From assembly GCA_028456385.1 (NCBI GenBank), contig JALNQF010000287.1, positions 1 through 53,421 on the forward strand: 53,421 nt of DNA, read 5' to 3'. This document shows positions 11,091 to 21,999 of this stretch, piece after piece. A program made the translations under genes and the position numbers. The notes under the pieces were generated by a model. It did not search any database. It was given only the letters and a program-made list of their open reading frames with translations, and was not told the origin of the DNA. Positions within the stretch are counted from its first letter, which is position 1. Every line of letters starts with the position of its first letter. This stretch comes from Ophiosphaerella korrae (lineage: Eukaryota; Ascomycota; Dothideomycetes; Pleosporales; Phaeosphaeriaceae).

Positions 11091-12895
11091 ATGGATGCGT
11101 ACGCGGCGTTCATGGCTGGGGAGCTTCCGCCCTGTCAGACCAATGGGCACTTCGCAGTGCACAGAGCAAGTTGGCTCGCTGATGCGTTGTTGGGTATGCC
11201 AGATTTGGGTGTCCTGAGGACACACCCCAATCTGGCGCCACACTCCGTGAGACCCTCTTCCTCCTCATGGGCCAACATGCCACGCGAACGAATTGACGGA
11301 TATCAGGGAACAGATGAAAATTATACTGAGTATCTGGAGAGCGAGCTTCTTCAATCGCGCGGAAAGCTTCAGCAGGTACAGGCGCAACTGTTCCAGCCCG
11401 AAGCACCAAAACCCAAGCGCAAAAGGCATCGGGCGCAACCGAAGTCGTCTTCGCAGCAACATGTGTTCCAGCTCAATGCATTAGAACCCACACGCAATGA
11501 GCCAAAGAATAAAGAGCTTTCCGATTTTCTAGAACGGATACCAAAAGACGATGAGACTTGGTCAAAATTGGGACGGGAGCCAGAGGAGCTGATTAGGACG
11601 TTTGCTTTTCTCACGCGCATATCTACACACCCATGCGTTCCACTCTCCCCGCTAGGCAACCGTACGAGCATTCTTCAAGTCCTAGACGACTACCGCGGAT
11701 TTTCGATTAAGCTGTCGAAATACGAGCGTGTGTTTTGTTACAGTACATTCATATTCTTCTGCGTTTCCGCTATTTCTCTCAAACTCGGCGCCTCGCTAAA
11801 GGGTGTGACAGATAAATCCAAAAGTTTCTTAGCCAACGTGCAAGGAAATTGTGACGCGAGCGAGGTACGCATATCGCGACTTCGAAGGACAGCGGTATGG
11901 GTGGTCCAAAAGATAGACGAGCTGTACCGGAATGGGCTTAAGCACCGGGCTTGGGAGATATTCTTTCACTGTATAGCCACTCCGGTAGATATATTATCAG
12001 CGGTAGACAAACACAATGCATATAGGGGTACCTCCGACTCATAGACTCAAAAAAATTATACATACCAGCGAATCGGCCAAAGATTTCACCAATTGGGGTT
12101 ACCGATCGCACACCACGTGGGCACGAGCAAATTAGCGTTTCATTCCACCCAGGATTCATGACCTGGTTCGTACTGGAAGGAATATGCAGGTATGTCTGCC
12201 TCACGAATCGCCTGGGCGGTTCTGATACGTCGCATAGCCTCGATATGGTTGGAAAAGCTTTGAGGACCGAACTTGTCCCAGACATGGCTAGTGAATGGAT
12301 TGACGAACTCCAGAAGGCCACGGTATCTTTGCAGAATATTGGAAAATTGCCACGCGCAGGTCATGGACAAAATTCGGAGGGAGGCGGCAACGCTTGTATT
12401 GCTGATAAAGAAAAAAGATGATTCTATGGATTTTGCTAGAGCACTTGAAAAACTGGCGCATCAAATCCGTGCACTCTCTGCGACGGGAGGTGGGGGTGGT
12501 GGAGGAGAACACGGTGATACTGTGCAGAGCTTAGGAGAGGAGAAGTAAGAGCTATGCTATGCGGACAACCTCGTAGCGGATCGAGCGAATCGGGAAGCAT
12601 ACTACCAGCGACAAACGACCACGCGTCCGATGGCCAGGAGCTACGCGATACATCTGAGCACAGCAGTTTCAGTCCGCGTAGCGGGATTGTCGCGGATGGT
12701 CATCAAGACTTACAGCTTGGTAGCAGACCTGACAGCACCATCCAGGAGCCAGGACAGATGTACTTTAGCTCAAATGAATTGCCATCCGTAGCTGCAGCTA
12801 TACATAATTTAGATTTCGAGGACGAACAGATGTTGCTGGGTCTCAACCTCAACCTGTTGGAGACATACCACGCTTGTAGCCCCGTAATGAATTAA
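11091..12895 (+). CDS. Multi-exon hypothetical protein, unknown function
   Basis: The first exon starts at ATG 11091 (MDAYAAFMAGELPPC...) and runs to 12027. A donor GTACCT at 12028 and acceptor ACCAG at 12068 define a 41-nt intron that joins the frame cleanly to a coding stretch reading ISPIGVTDRTPRGHEQ... To reach the next coding frame (MDKIRREAATLVLLIKKKDD...) a 37-nt intron at about 12322-12358 is needed. A further 32-nt intron at about 12547-12578 joins the last frame (SILPATNDHASDG... to the stop at 12895). Features: a predicted coiled coil near ESELLQSRGKLQQVQAQL, a basic patch PKPKRKRHR and a Gly run near the third exon. No known domain recognised. Introns of 37 and 32 nt are unusually short, so the later joins may instead be frameshifts, and 12554-12895 may be separate. 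Confidence 0.55.
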
Positions 12896-13887
12896 GACAT
12901 AGATTAGTCTCCATGTTCTTCGAAGGTGGATGCTGGTATTATGAGGTAAGGAATCCAGTCCGGCACTATTTCGAATTGAGCATTTTCAAGCACCAATGCG
13001 ATTGAGTTAGGAAACAATTTCGCTTCAGAGCTGTCCCTCACATTCAAGCGGCTGTGCAGTCGAAGGGTTGTTGCTTTATTGTGAGCATCCGGAATTTGCA
13101 GGAACTAAAGAAGTTCTTCAAGGTCATCGGATATTTAGAGACTTGAAAGAGCCTTGAGAGTATTCTTGAATGTATCGATGGGTATTGGAAGAGGGTAACA
13201 AGTGGACGTTTGGTTTTTCGGTGTCCAGAGCATGCCTTTGACTAGGAAACATATCGCTGGTGGGTTTGCCTTCTTAATCTTTGCTCCTGCCATCGTGGCT
13301 ATCGTGCTCTGCACATTGGGTGCCTTTATGTCTATTAGTTTTATCCTTGTAGTATCAGCGTGCTATATACGTACCGTCGTCTTAAGCAATTCATTAGTTA
13401 GATCGTTGAACTCTTCTACCCATTTGTATCTGAATAGTGATACGTTTTCCTCTCGTGTGGGTACCTTTACGATGCTTTCTAGAAACGAAACAGTCCCTAG
13501 AAGCGAAGTAACCTTGGAAGCAAGCTCTTATACACTTAGTTTTACAGTCAGAGTTGCATACAAGGCCATATCGAAGTAGCCCTCGCCGTCCCGTAAGAGC
13601 TTCTCTAAGGTATTAGGGACGGTGCAGTATGGACAAAGGCCAGTGTAGGATGACTTCCCAGGCTTTTGGGTACTAACAGTCAAGGCAACTAACGTAGCAT
13701 GTAGATTTGGCTAGGCGCATTTGAAAATGGTATATCATTCGGTCAAGGCTCACAGAGAATTAGCGGGGTACGTGGGACACATTACGTTAGCTGAAATTTT
13801 GTGGAAAAACAATGTTCCTCTCTAACTAGTAACTTGGTGGTTACATGGCGTAGCAAAAGAAACAAGACTTTAATATTTACAAAATAG
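12896..13887. other. Intergenic, with one weak membrane-protein-like ORF
   Basis: The only notable frame runs from ATG 13232 to 13579 on the plus strand (115 aa). It has two hydrophobic stretches (GGFAFLIFAPAIVAIVLC and SISFILVVSACYI) that could be membrane helices. Codon use is unlike the neighbours and no family is recognised, so it may be chance or a gene remnant. The rest shows nothing recognisable. Confidence 0.25.
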
Positions 13888-14148
13888 TTAATTATTCGAA
13901 CCACTGGCATTTCCATCCGTCACAGGATATTGAGACAAGCGTTCGAGATCTACATTTTGCATTCCAGGGTCCGCCAGCTGCAAAGAGGCCGTTGAAGCTG
14001 CGGCCACTTGATGCCCATCGGAAGTGCTGTCGGGAGCGTTGCCCCCAGTTTGAGGACTGCCGCCGTTCACCTCTCCGTTGGTGTTCCCCTGGCCTGTGGG
14101 AGTAGTATTGTCTGAGGCGGGGGAAGGATTCGACGTGCCGCTCGACAT
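13888..14148 (-). CDS. Small low-complexity hypothetical protein (86 aa)
   Basis: The ATG at 14148 gives MSSGTSNPSPASDNTTPTGQ followed by Gly/Asn/Thr/Ser-rich sequence and an Ala-rich segment, ending NASGSNN. The composition is typical of disordered fungal proteins. No signal peptide, membrane segment or domain is visible. It could be a whole small protein or one exon of a larger gene, since the frame upstream at 14194-14415 is also open but in another phase. Nothing in the neighbourhood suggests a role. Confidence 0.35.
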   Translation of the reverse strand: MSSGTSNPSPASDNTTPTGQGNTNGEVNGGSPQTGGNAPDSTSDGHQVAAASTASLQLADPGMQNVDLERLSQYPVTDGNASGSNN

Positions 14149-14704
14149 GATGGGCAGCAATGCTGGCAACGCCGTTGAGGTGTGGAGAAACGGTTAAGAT
14201 GGCCCCTGTACCAACGTGAATATACTATTGTGAAGCGGATGTTTGTTCCAACCTATGGTAGACACGGGCAGCGCTTCGTCGTCTGTAAACGCCAGAGAAG
14301 TACGCAATGGGTAGTGCGTTACTGAATGAACGGTTCGAAACGACCAACAACAGATTGCTATTAACAAAGTGTCATTGAACGTCCAAGGTAACAAGCTTCT
14401 TGGAATTGTTCTCACCTAAGTCGCTTCTTTGCGGCGCACAAGGGCGATTAGTTTGAGCTGCCTCGATACAGCAAACGACGGTGTCAACGCACTCTTGCTG
14501 GTGAGAGCTCTGCTGCTGGAGGAAGATGTTAACAATGGTTATAAAGACGACAGACGACGAGATTGACGTAGTCAGAAGAAGCGTGACGGGTGGCTGATCT
14601 TTGCCGGATGTGTAGATCGAGGAGTGGCTTTGAGTTGGAAGATGAAGAACTCGGATTTACGATAGACTTTATACGCCTCTTCTTGCCCTTTTCCCCGTAC
14701 GCCA

Positions 14705-15260
14705 CACCTTCCCACTCTCTCGATCTGTATCCCCTAGTATCGTCGAGCGCGGCTGCAGAAGCAGCTGCATCCCCTTGTGCAGATGTTCAAGTATCCACAT
14801 TGCATGTTCGAAGGCCCGAAGGAGTAAGTCGCAAAAGCATAATCCTGGACGTGTTCATGGCTTGCATACATGTTGGTACCTTTCCGATCGTGGGGTACGT
14901 GCCAGCACAGCTGCCGAAGCAGCAGCAGTACTCCACTTGTTGTGGAGATGTGCGCGGGTACGGAGGGGCTTGCAGATCAATGTTCCTCAGCGGTAAATTA
15001 GTGTTGTTCGAGCTTCGTCTCCAGCTTCTTGGCGCGTTTAAATAAACCTCATCGGTCCTCTGAGACAGCAAGTATTAGAAGATAGTTCGCCCAAGGTTAG
15101 ATCTAACTTAGCAACCGATAATGATTAGTTTGTAGTATTGTGGGATGAGGTAATGCCCGAACCAGTGTAGTAGCAGCGACCGGCAGTCCATCTTCCCGCT
15201 TCCTCGATCTGCGCTTCTTTAGTGACTGTCGAGCGCGGCTGTGGAAGCAGAAGCCACATT
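14705..15260 (+). repeat. Pair of imperfect direct repeats about 485 bp apart
   Basis: Segments near 14705-14775 and 15188-15258 share a start like CTTCCC-x-CTCTCGATCTG and the common block GTCGAGCGCGGCTG followed by GAAGCAG. Between them are open frames on both strands (14590-15045 plus, 14787-15071 minus) with no recognisable product. A local duplication is the simplest explanation. Confidence 0.45.
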
Positions 15261-15613
15261 CTCCGCATTGCAATTATTCCTAGTGGGGCGTGGGGCGTAA
15301 GGGGTCTGGTACTTGCTTTAGCCATTGGTATATTGAAAGACAGCGTAGGGAAGTCAGCCGTGATTACTGAGTGAGAGACTAGCGATGTGATTACAAGCGA
15401 TGCGATGCGATGCGACTTGAACTATCCGGTTCGATGCGTCTTATCACAATCTGAAATGCTTTTAAATGTGCATATGTAATGTGGCTTTTAAGAGCAAAGA
15501 TAAGTTGTGCCTGCTTCTGCTGGTATAAGTACTATCTAAATCCTTAATGCTGCACACGCAGATTTGGATCCTTTCACTTTGCTCTTCAAAACGCCAGATT
15601 TCGAAATTTCACT

Positions 15614-15775
15614 ATGCCTCAAATCACGCCTGAAAAAGAAATAAAATGCATGCATTGCCTCACTGTTGTCTCCAAGACACAGCATGAGTGCCCCAGCTGT
15701 GGGGCTGGGCCATCGGCGGCTTGCAAACATCCGGATTGCAATCAGTATCCACCCGTTAAACACAGTCCGAAATGA
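15614..15775 (+). CDS. Small Cys-rich zinc-ribbon-like protein (53 aa)
   Basis: ATG at 15614, TGA at 15773-15775. The peptide begins MPQITPEKEIKCMHC and contains C-M-H-C, C-P-S-C and C-K-H-P-D-C arrangements, six cysteines with two CxxC pairs about 17 residues apart. That is the layout of a small zinc ribbon. It has no signal peptide, so it is probably intracellular rather than a secreted effector. A longer frame on the opposite strand (15536-15763) has no protein-like features and is taken as its shadow. No family name can be assigned, and metal binding is inferred from Cys spacing only. Confidence 0.5.
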   Translation: MPQITPEKEIKCMHCLTVVSKTQHECPSCGAGPSAACKHPDCNQYPPVKHSPK

Positions 15776-16140
15776 GGTATGCTATGCACATTCATGTGGC
15801 GTTGGCTTCGCTAAAAGCGTTAGCTCTGTCCCGGGTCATGGTTAAGTCATTCGGAACGTTACCGAAAGAACAATTCATGAGTTGGCACTTATTTGGCGAT
15901 GACGGTGTTGAAGGAAGGCTAGCAAAGGAACCCGAGTATATAGAGCCGAGCTAATGCAATGAATCAACTCTTTCCCTCCCTGTACATGCCTATTCTCAAC
16001 AGATGCGGTATAATATTCGCTCCAATATTTACCTGCACTGTTCAAGACAGTGATAAAAGTAGCTTTCCGGCCCACGCGGCGATACGGGATGGCGCTTAGT
16101 CATAATTCGAGGCACGTGTGAGGTGCTGTGAAAAAGAGCG

Positions 16141-16917
16141 GTGAACCGCCCAACTTCATACGCATACTTGATCTCACTTCCTGATCTAATAGAAGAAACT
16201 CCTCAGCAATGGAAGAGCTCTGAACGGCATTATATCCTTACAAATTCAACTTTTACGAAGCGAGAGCTTCGGCAGGACGAGCTTCCGACTTCCATTTATA
16301 CTGGACGAACGATCGAACCTTGATGGTCTCGAGAACGCTTGCGAAATGAGGCAGCCACACTTCGGTTTATCGATTCCGAAACCTCTATACCTGTTCCACA
16401 GTTTCTGGGCCTGTACGAAGCGGACGGTCTCCTCCATCTCGCGATGAAGCGAGCGAACGGTGTTCCTCTGGACGAAATCCGAGGACCACATGCCTCCATC
16501 GCAAAAAACCGTGTTAATGAATGTATGAACACAGTTGTTCTCCCTCAGCTTCGCGGCTTACGGCGCCGTACGACTGGGAGCGTGGATGACAGCCTCCTAG
16601 TAATTCCACCTAGTCGAATAACATGCCGAGATAAGCGAAGCCACTGGGCACAGAAGTTCTGCCGCGATCAAGATTTTGTGTTCTGTCACAATGATCTTGG
16701 CCAACAGAATATTTTGGTTGATCCGGATAACTTGGATATTACCGCTATTATAGATTGGGAGTTTGCCGGTTTCTTTCCGCCCGAATTTGAACTAGCACTC
16801 TGGGAGCATCATTGGAGCCGTCAAACAAAAGATAACGCCCAAACCGATCGATTAATACAGATTTTTGATAGCTTTGGTAGGAACTGCAATCCGATTAGAT
16901 CTCCTGAACTAACATGA
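16141..16917 (+). pseudogene. APH/choline-kinase-like phosphotransferase with one in-frame stop
   Basis: Protein-kinase-like fold enzyme of the aminoglycoside phosphotransferase (APH) family, a large group in filamentous fungi whose substrates are mostly unknown. The main frame has an N-lobe segment (LRNEAATLRFIDSETSIPVP), the catalytic loop FCHNDLGQQNILVD (about 16678-16719) with Asp and Asn in place, and the metal-binding IIDWEFAG (about 16747-16770). Upstream in the same frame, 16141-16320 reads HYILTNSTFTKRELR, the usual family N-terminus, but a TGA at 16321-16323 separates the two. A single C-to-T (CGA to TGA) or G-to-A (TGG to TGA) change would explain it. No ATG is seen at the 5' end, and the C-terminus looks somewhat short. 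Probably a recent pseudogene; an unspotted intron is less likely. Confidence 0.7.
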
Positions 16918-18010
16918 CTTTGAAAGACGAACAAAGCGCAACGTCGAATGTTATATAAGAGTACTGTGTCTATCGATAACTCTTGGGAGCTCGGCTTGTA
17001 GCTTCGACTATGTTAGTCAACTAGCTCCTATTTCAAACCGCGAGCATACAATATTATATTGTTTAACGCGTGGTCTTTTTTAAATGAGCCGCGCGATATG
17101 CTACGTGATGCTTATTGCGGCATAGTAGGGTAACACTAAAAATTCTGGCGCAGCCCTACTTCAAAGCCTATTTCTTTGACTTGCCCTTTAGGCATCAACA
17201 CCAGCGCAACCCGCGAATCGGCCTAGTTAAGTTCTCCTCCCCTCCGCTGAGTTTTTCAAAACTACCTTCCTTACGTTTCCAAAGGTGCCTTCCCTACGTT
17301 GATTGCTCTCGGCGCGCTATGCTGAAGTCGTGTTTGCCTTGGCCCTATATTACACTACCCTCTTCGTAGGCTTTCTGCGCGCTGTACTGACGCTAGCAAG
17401 GTAGGTATCTGTTATCTTTTCGTATTCACTTATTACAGAATAGCAGGGAAGATCTAATTTATACGTATTTGATCGCAGTCGCCGGTCTCTACCTCGCCGC
17501 CTAATCTTACCTCCTCGAAATTCCGGTTAGAGACACGTCGAACGGGCTAGATACTTGGAGTGATAATCGGACATGGTGAGGAGCGTTTCGGAGAAAGAAC
17601 TGTTGCGGAAAAAAGCCGAGGAACTGGTATTCCTCTCGTTCGAGATTGATCATGTTCATATTGCTGACATAGTTTAAGGTGTCTAAGAAGGAGAATGTCC
17701 AACTTGCGTCTCAAGAAACCACAGGAGAGAATAATTTCAAATATGAGAAATCACCGAATGTCTGTGGGGTCGTAGTCGACAAGGGCAGTAAGCTCGGGTT
17801 TGTTCAGGTCCGTCTCGGTCGGAGATATTCAACTCTAAGCCTATAGGAGATGGACTGAGCGGCGTTCGCAATTCGTTCGATTCTCCATGTCAGGATCAAG
17901 GGATAACACCTTCTTTGTCTGCCTTGGATCAAATTGGGATTGAAGGTACCTCACCTTGAATACGTCAACGTGCACTTCTGACGCGCCCTGAGGTATCCAA
18001 AATTTATCGC
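16918..18010. other. Intergenic, nothing recognised
   Basis: Short open frames only (for example 17115-17369 plus), without protein-like composition or recognisable motifs. No repeat from elsewhere in the window is evident here. Confidence 0.5.
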
Positions 18011-19160
18011 TTGCTCTCATCTCAGCTCTTCAGATCCTCCCGGCTGCCCGTGTCCTACCCTCTAAGATTTGGGGGGGGGGGGGGCAAACATCTCTTCAGG
18101 GATCTCTCGAAGCTTCACTCAGCAATCAGCTCCGACGACTTCGACCTCGAACAAATAAGGCCATTATGGAATGCTGTCCTGAAGAACGAATCAGACGACA
18201 TCATTTGGAGTCAAGCTGAAATCGCCGTCACCGAATCGACGCCTCCACCCCGTCCTACATCCTCTATCCTACAAACACCGTGGCTGCGCAGCACGGGCAG
18301 CTCGCCGGCGACCGCTAGCACAGCCGCATCAGCCTCTGCAAGGCTCCACCGCCAGTCGCAAGCTGGATATTGGCTTTGTGGATGATCCGAACGCTAGCAT
18401 GGACTCGAAGTGCCGATGGTCGCATATTCTCATACCTGGAGAGCTCAAGAGCAATGCGTCAGCCGACAAAGCGTCCCAGGCGTGGCTTGGCCTTGGCCGA
18501 TACGCAAGGGAGGTGCTCGCCGCTCAAGACAGCCGCCGCTTCGTTCTTGGCTTCACCCTCTGTGGGCCATGCATGCGGTTATGGACATTCGATCGACTAG
18601 GGGGGGGCATCGCCTCTGAGCAGTTCGACATTAATGAAGATGGGCTGCAGTTTGTTTCTGCAATGCTTGGGTTTCTTTGGATGAACGACGAGCAATTGGG
18701 GTTCGACCCAACGATCGTTACAGTTGGAGACAAGCAGTACATTAAAATCAAGCGGGGCAATGGCATCGAGTGCCTCGTCATTGACAAGGTCATAAAGCGG
18801 GTGCCTTGCGTCGCTGGTCAGGCAACAACTTGCCGGAAAGTATATCAAGAAGACGATCCCAGCACGCCGCTGGTGGTGGTTAAGGATTCATGGCAATATC
18901 CGGAACGCGAAGAAGAAGGTGAACTCCTACGCGAGGCAACGGAGAAGGGTGTGATGAATGTTGCAAGGTACTTCCATCATGAAACGGTCCGTGTAGGTGG
19001 TCAAGACGATGACATCCGCGCAAATGTACGGAAGGGCCTGGACATCACGAAAGCGACGAATTACAAGCTCACCGCTCTGCCGGTCTCGTTCCATACAAAT
19101 TCAGAGCGGGGTACTCTCATCGTCACAAGTTCAAGGCCGCCCAGTAACGCCGACGCATAG
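18011..19160 (+). pseudogene. FunK1-type fungal protein kinase, N-terminal part, frameshifted and truncated
   Basis: FunK1 kinases are fungus-specific kinases often amplified near transposons. 18011-18295 encodes the typical N-terminus (LHSAISSDDFDLEQIRPLWN, then ESTPPPRPTSSILQTPWLRS). The family then normally has a long central segment that is absent. A different frame resumes near 18310 (RRPLAQPHQPLQG..., RKLDIGFVDDP) and stays open from 18378 to 19160 (RWSHILIPGELKSN, KASQAWLGLGRYAREVLAAQ, VKDSWQYPEREEEGELLRE, ITKATNYK). Homology to FunK1 ends around 19065; the last 30 residues are unrelated. The kinase catalytic loop is missing here but is found on the opposite strand at 25020-25867. Internal deletion, frameshift and truncation make it a pseudogene. 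Confidence 0.8.
18071..18084 (+). repeat. Homopolymer run of 14 G
   Basis: Fourteen consecutive G residues lie inside the FunK1 N-terminal frame and encode a Gly run. Such tracts are prone to length error, so the frame here should be read with care. Confidence 0.9.
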
Positions 19161-19984
19161 AGGGAGTAAGTAGTCTTCGTAACACCAAAAAAAAAAACCT
19201 CACGACATATGCAAAACCGTCACGTAAAACCCGTACAAAGGCCGCTAACATCAAGGCAGCTACTTCAGCTGCTCCAGAATTTGATTCAATGTGTAGCCAG
19301 TGGCAAATGTAAATCGTTGTTGTTGAGCTACATGACTCCAAAGTTGAGAGCTAGTCTTCCTGGTGGACCAACTTTAGCGGCCCGAGGTTACCACCGTCCT
19401 TGTAGCTTCTGCATCACCTCCTTTCGCAGCTCCTTCTCGACCTCCTCTTGCGTCTTCTCCTAGCTTGCCCGGCTCAGTAGCACCTGCAACACTATCAGCA
19501 CTGCTATCAGCACTACTATCAAGAGCTGCACCAGCAGTATGGAAAGCCGGAGTGTATCTAGCTCTGGCATTTCCACTAGAGTTTTACGTTGGAGGTGCGA
19601 CAAATAATCGATTGATGTAAAGAGAGTCGATATGGAAGAAGAGAGTAGGTATCGAAGAAGAGAGTAGATATCGAGCTATTTATGCTAAGCTGCTGCCTAG
19701 CTCGTCGCGTGTAGCTAGCCCGGATCAGGCTTGATAGGTTAATGTGAATTACCCAGCATCATAATTACGCTACAGAGACAGGTGAAACATGTTGGAGGCT
19801 CGAAAGGGCTTATTCCAATAGGCCTATGTTTACTAACCAAACATTATCGCTAAACAATATCATTGCAGTTGCTAGCATATTTGCAAGGGACCATGCGAAG
19901 GATCGATGGATGACGTAGTCAAGATGTATGATTGTATTGTGATGCACTCTCGGCTAAGCTAGGCTAGTGCTATATATAGTAAGG
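19161..19984. other. Intergenic, nothing recognised
   Basis: Contains short open frames and a small CT-rich patch near 19400-19460, with simple repeats of AGCACT near 19480-19520. No gene or transposon is recognisable. Confidence 0.4.
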
Positions 19985-20275
19985 AGGCTACACCTCGGGC
20001 GTTTTCGAGACCCAGCTCAACCCCGCCAGCACACACAAACAGGTGCCGCTCAGAAGATTTCGAGTCCAGCCCAACCCCGCCGGCACACACAAACGAGTAC
20101 GCTCAGAAGATCTCGAGTCCAGCACACACAAATGGGCACTGCTCAGACGGACTGCTCAGACGGTTTTGAGTCCAGCACGCGCGAATGGGCACTGCTCAGA
20201 AGATTTCGAGCCCAGCTCAACCCCGCCGGCACACGCAAACGGGCACTGCTCAGAAGATTTCGAGTCCACAGAACC
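19985..20275 (+). repeat. Minisatellite, unit containing GGGCACTGCTCAGA
   Basis: About five degenerate units of roughly 45-60 bp carry the elements CACACACAAA, GGGCACTGCTCAGA, GATTTCGAGTCCAGC and CAACCCCGCCGGCA. The array is open in more than one frame, which explains the spurious ORFs across it. The same unit forms a second array at about 30975-31385. Confidence 0.8.
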
Positions 20276-20842
20276 TCTTGGATCAACACAGTACCGACCT
20301 GAATCCTAGTGACCGCCATAGTTGTGTTGACGGCTGCCGCTTGACAGCTGCCGCTTGTGCAAAGTCAACAATCCGACCTTGAACAAACTCTTGATCACGA
20401 AGTTGGGATCATCATGCCAGTATTGCTTCATCAAGAGCACCCTCCGAGAACTCATGGCTGCTGCAAAAGAAAAGTCCATAGCCACGCCTGATGTTTCTTG
20501 TGCCAAAGGGTCTGTGTTAGATGCACAGGATAGCACAACGATGAAGCATTTGGAAGCACCAACCGTACCCTCTAACGGTACTATAAACACATCGATTTCG
20601 ATCTTGAAATCGACATCATCTAAACCTAACGTTCATAACACGAATGTGTCGGCCGTCCACCTCAACGATAAAGACAATTCCCTATCAGCCCTAGTCAACG
20701 AGCAAATGACTATGGATGCTGTTAACTTAGGATTTTCGCCTACTAAGTCACAAATATTAGGATATGTAAATCCTATCAGCCTCTGAATTTCTTCCGATAA
20801 TTGTAAAGAGGTCCGAAAGTTATACATTACCTTGTATAAAAC
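20276..20842 (+). other. Unassigned stretch with a 143-codon open frame
   Basis: The frame 20355-20786 is open (contains ELMAAAKEKSIATPDVSCAK and a Ser/Asn/Thr-rich tail) but starts with GTG and has no recognisable domain. It could be a remnant of a retrotransposon or host gene truncated by the LTR that follows at 20843. Confidence 0.25.
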
Positions 20843-21152
20843 TGTCAGATGAGCGCGCGCAACGATTGACAAGCCGCCAACCCCGCCGTAGCTGAAAGAT
20901 GGCAGCCTCGGCCCTTACGAACAAAGGATCTCACATGCTAGGAGATGGACCACGTCAGCACAACCGATGCAACAAAGAAACTAGCGCCTCAACAGAAGGG
21001 GTGCTGAGCATCTGGCCCGCCGTCTCGAGAGACGCCAGCCGAGGCGGCCGCAGCGCAGGGCCAGAGAACAAGACACACACACACAGAGCAATCAATCAAC
21101 TCATTTCTCACCTCAACTCACACCCATCAATTTGTAACCCTAAAATCTAACA
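20843..21152 (-). repeat. Solo LTR, TGTCAG family copy A, TSD AAAAC
   Basis: Plus-strand ends are TGTCAG...CTAACA, flanked by identical 5-bp duplications AAAAC at 20838-20842 and 21153-21157, diagnostic of an LTR integration reduced to one LTR. Relative to other copies it is inverted. It includes the shared core GCGGCCGCCTCGGCT (reverse complement here). 310 bp. Confidence 0.9.
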
Positions 21153-21349
21153 AAAACCAACAATGTTGGTAGCTTTGCTCTAAGGCTAGCAACACTAGCT
21201 GTCTACTATACTAACCTAGTAACACTCTATATAATCCTGTATAAACAGGGTTTACACGGCCTCGCTTACATTGTTTTGCTTCGTTTCCAGAATACGAATC
21301 AGAACAGGATTCATGCGCTGCCTGAGATAGATTTGGGCAGAGGTCCAAT

Positions 21350-21480
21350 CTGCCGACAAGCTGGCGATGGAGGGCTGCCTCTGCGCGATGCGTGCTGCCG
21401 ACTAGCTAACGATAGAGGGCTGCCTCTGTGCGATGCGTGCTGCCGACGCGTGCTGCCGATGGAGGGCTGCCTCTGCGCAA
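21350..21480 (+). repeat. Short tandem repeat, three units with GAGGGCTGCCTCTG
   Basis: Three imperfect units carry GAGGGCTGCCTCTG(C/T)GC followed by GATGCGTGCTGCCGA, between LTR copies A and B. No gene recognised in 21153-21703. Confidence 0.7.
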
Positions 21481-21703
21481 TACCCGACGAGCTCTAATTG
21501 CAACAAAAAGGGAGTCTGGAACAGCAACGTTGCACACAGATGCGAACAGGGCTTAAGATGGACAAAAAACGAGCGGCAAGTATCGAAGAGGCTCGCATGC
21601 TAAATGAGGAACAAACTTCTAGCAAGTTATAGGGCAGAAACGCTTATAGAGGTGCGAAAAAGATGAAAAGAAAAGTAGAAAGCTCGTCGGTCAACTATGG
21701 AAG

Positions 21704-21998
21704 TGTCAGATTTTCGGTCACAAATTGATGGGTGTGAGTTGAGGTGAGAAATGAGTTGATTGATTGCTCTGTGTGTGTGTCTTCTCTATCTCTGGCCCTG
21801 CGCTCTATCTATGTATCTACGCTGCGGCCGCCTCGGCTGGGGTCTCTCGAGACGGCGGCGGGCTAGATCCTCAGCACCCGCTAGTTTCTTTGTTGTATCA
21901 GTCATGCTAACGTAGTTTATCTCCTAGCATGTGAGATCCTTTGTTCGCGAGGGCCGAGGCTGCCATCTTTTAGCTGCGGCGGAGTTCGGTCTCTGACA
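21704..21998 (+). repeat. LTR, TGTCAG family copy B, 3' end truncated
   Basis: Starts TGTCAGATTTTCGGTCAC and follows the family through GCGGCCGCCTCGGCT to CATCTTTTAGCTGCGGCGGAG near 21983; family homology then stops. No matching target duplication is seen. It forms an inverted pair with copy A, with about 550 bp between. The DUF3435 gene begins directly after it. Confidence 0.8.
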
Positions 21999-21999
21999 C

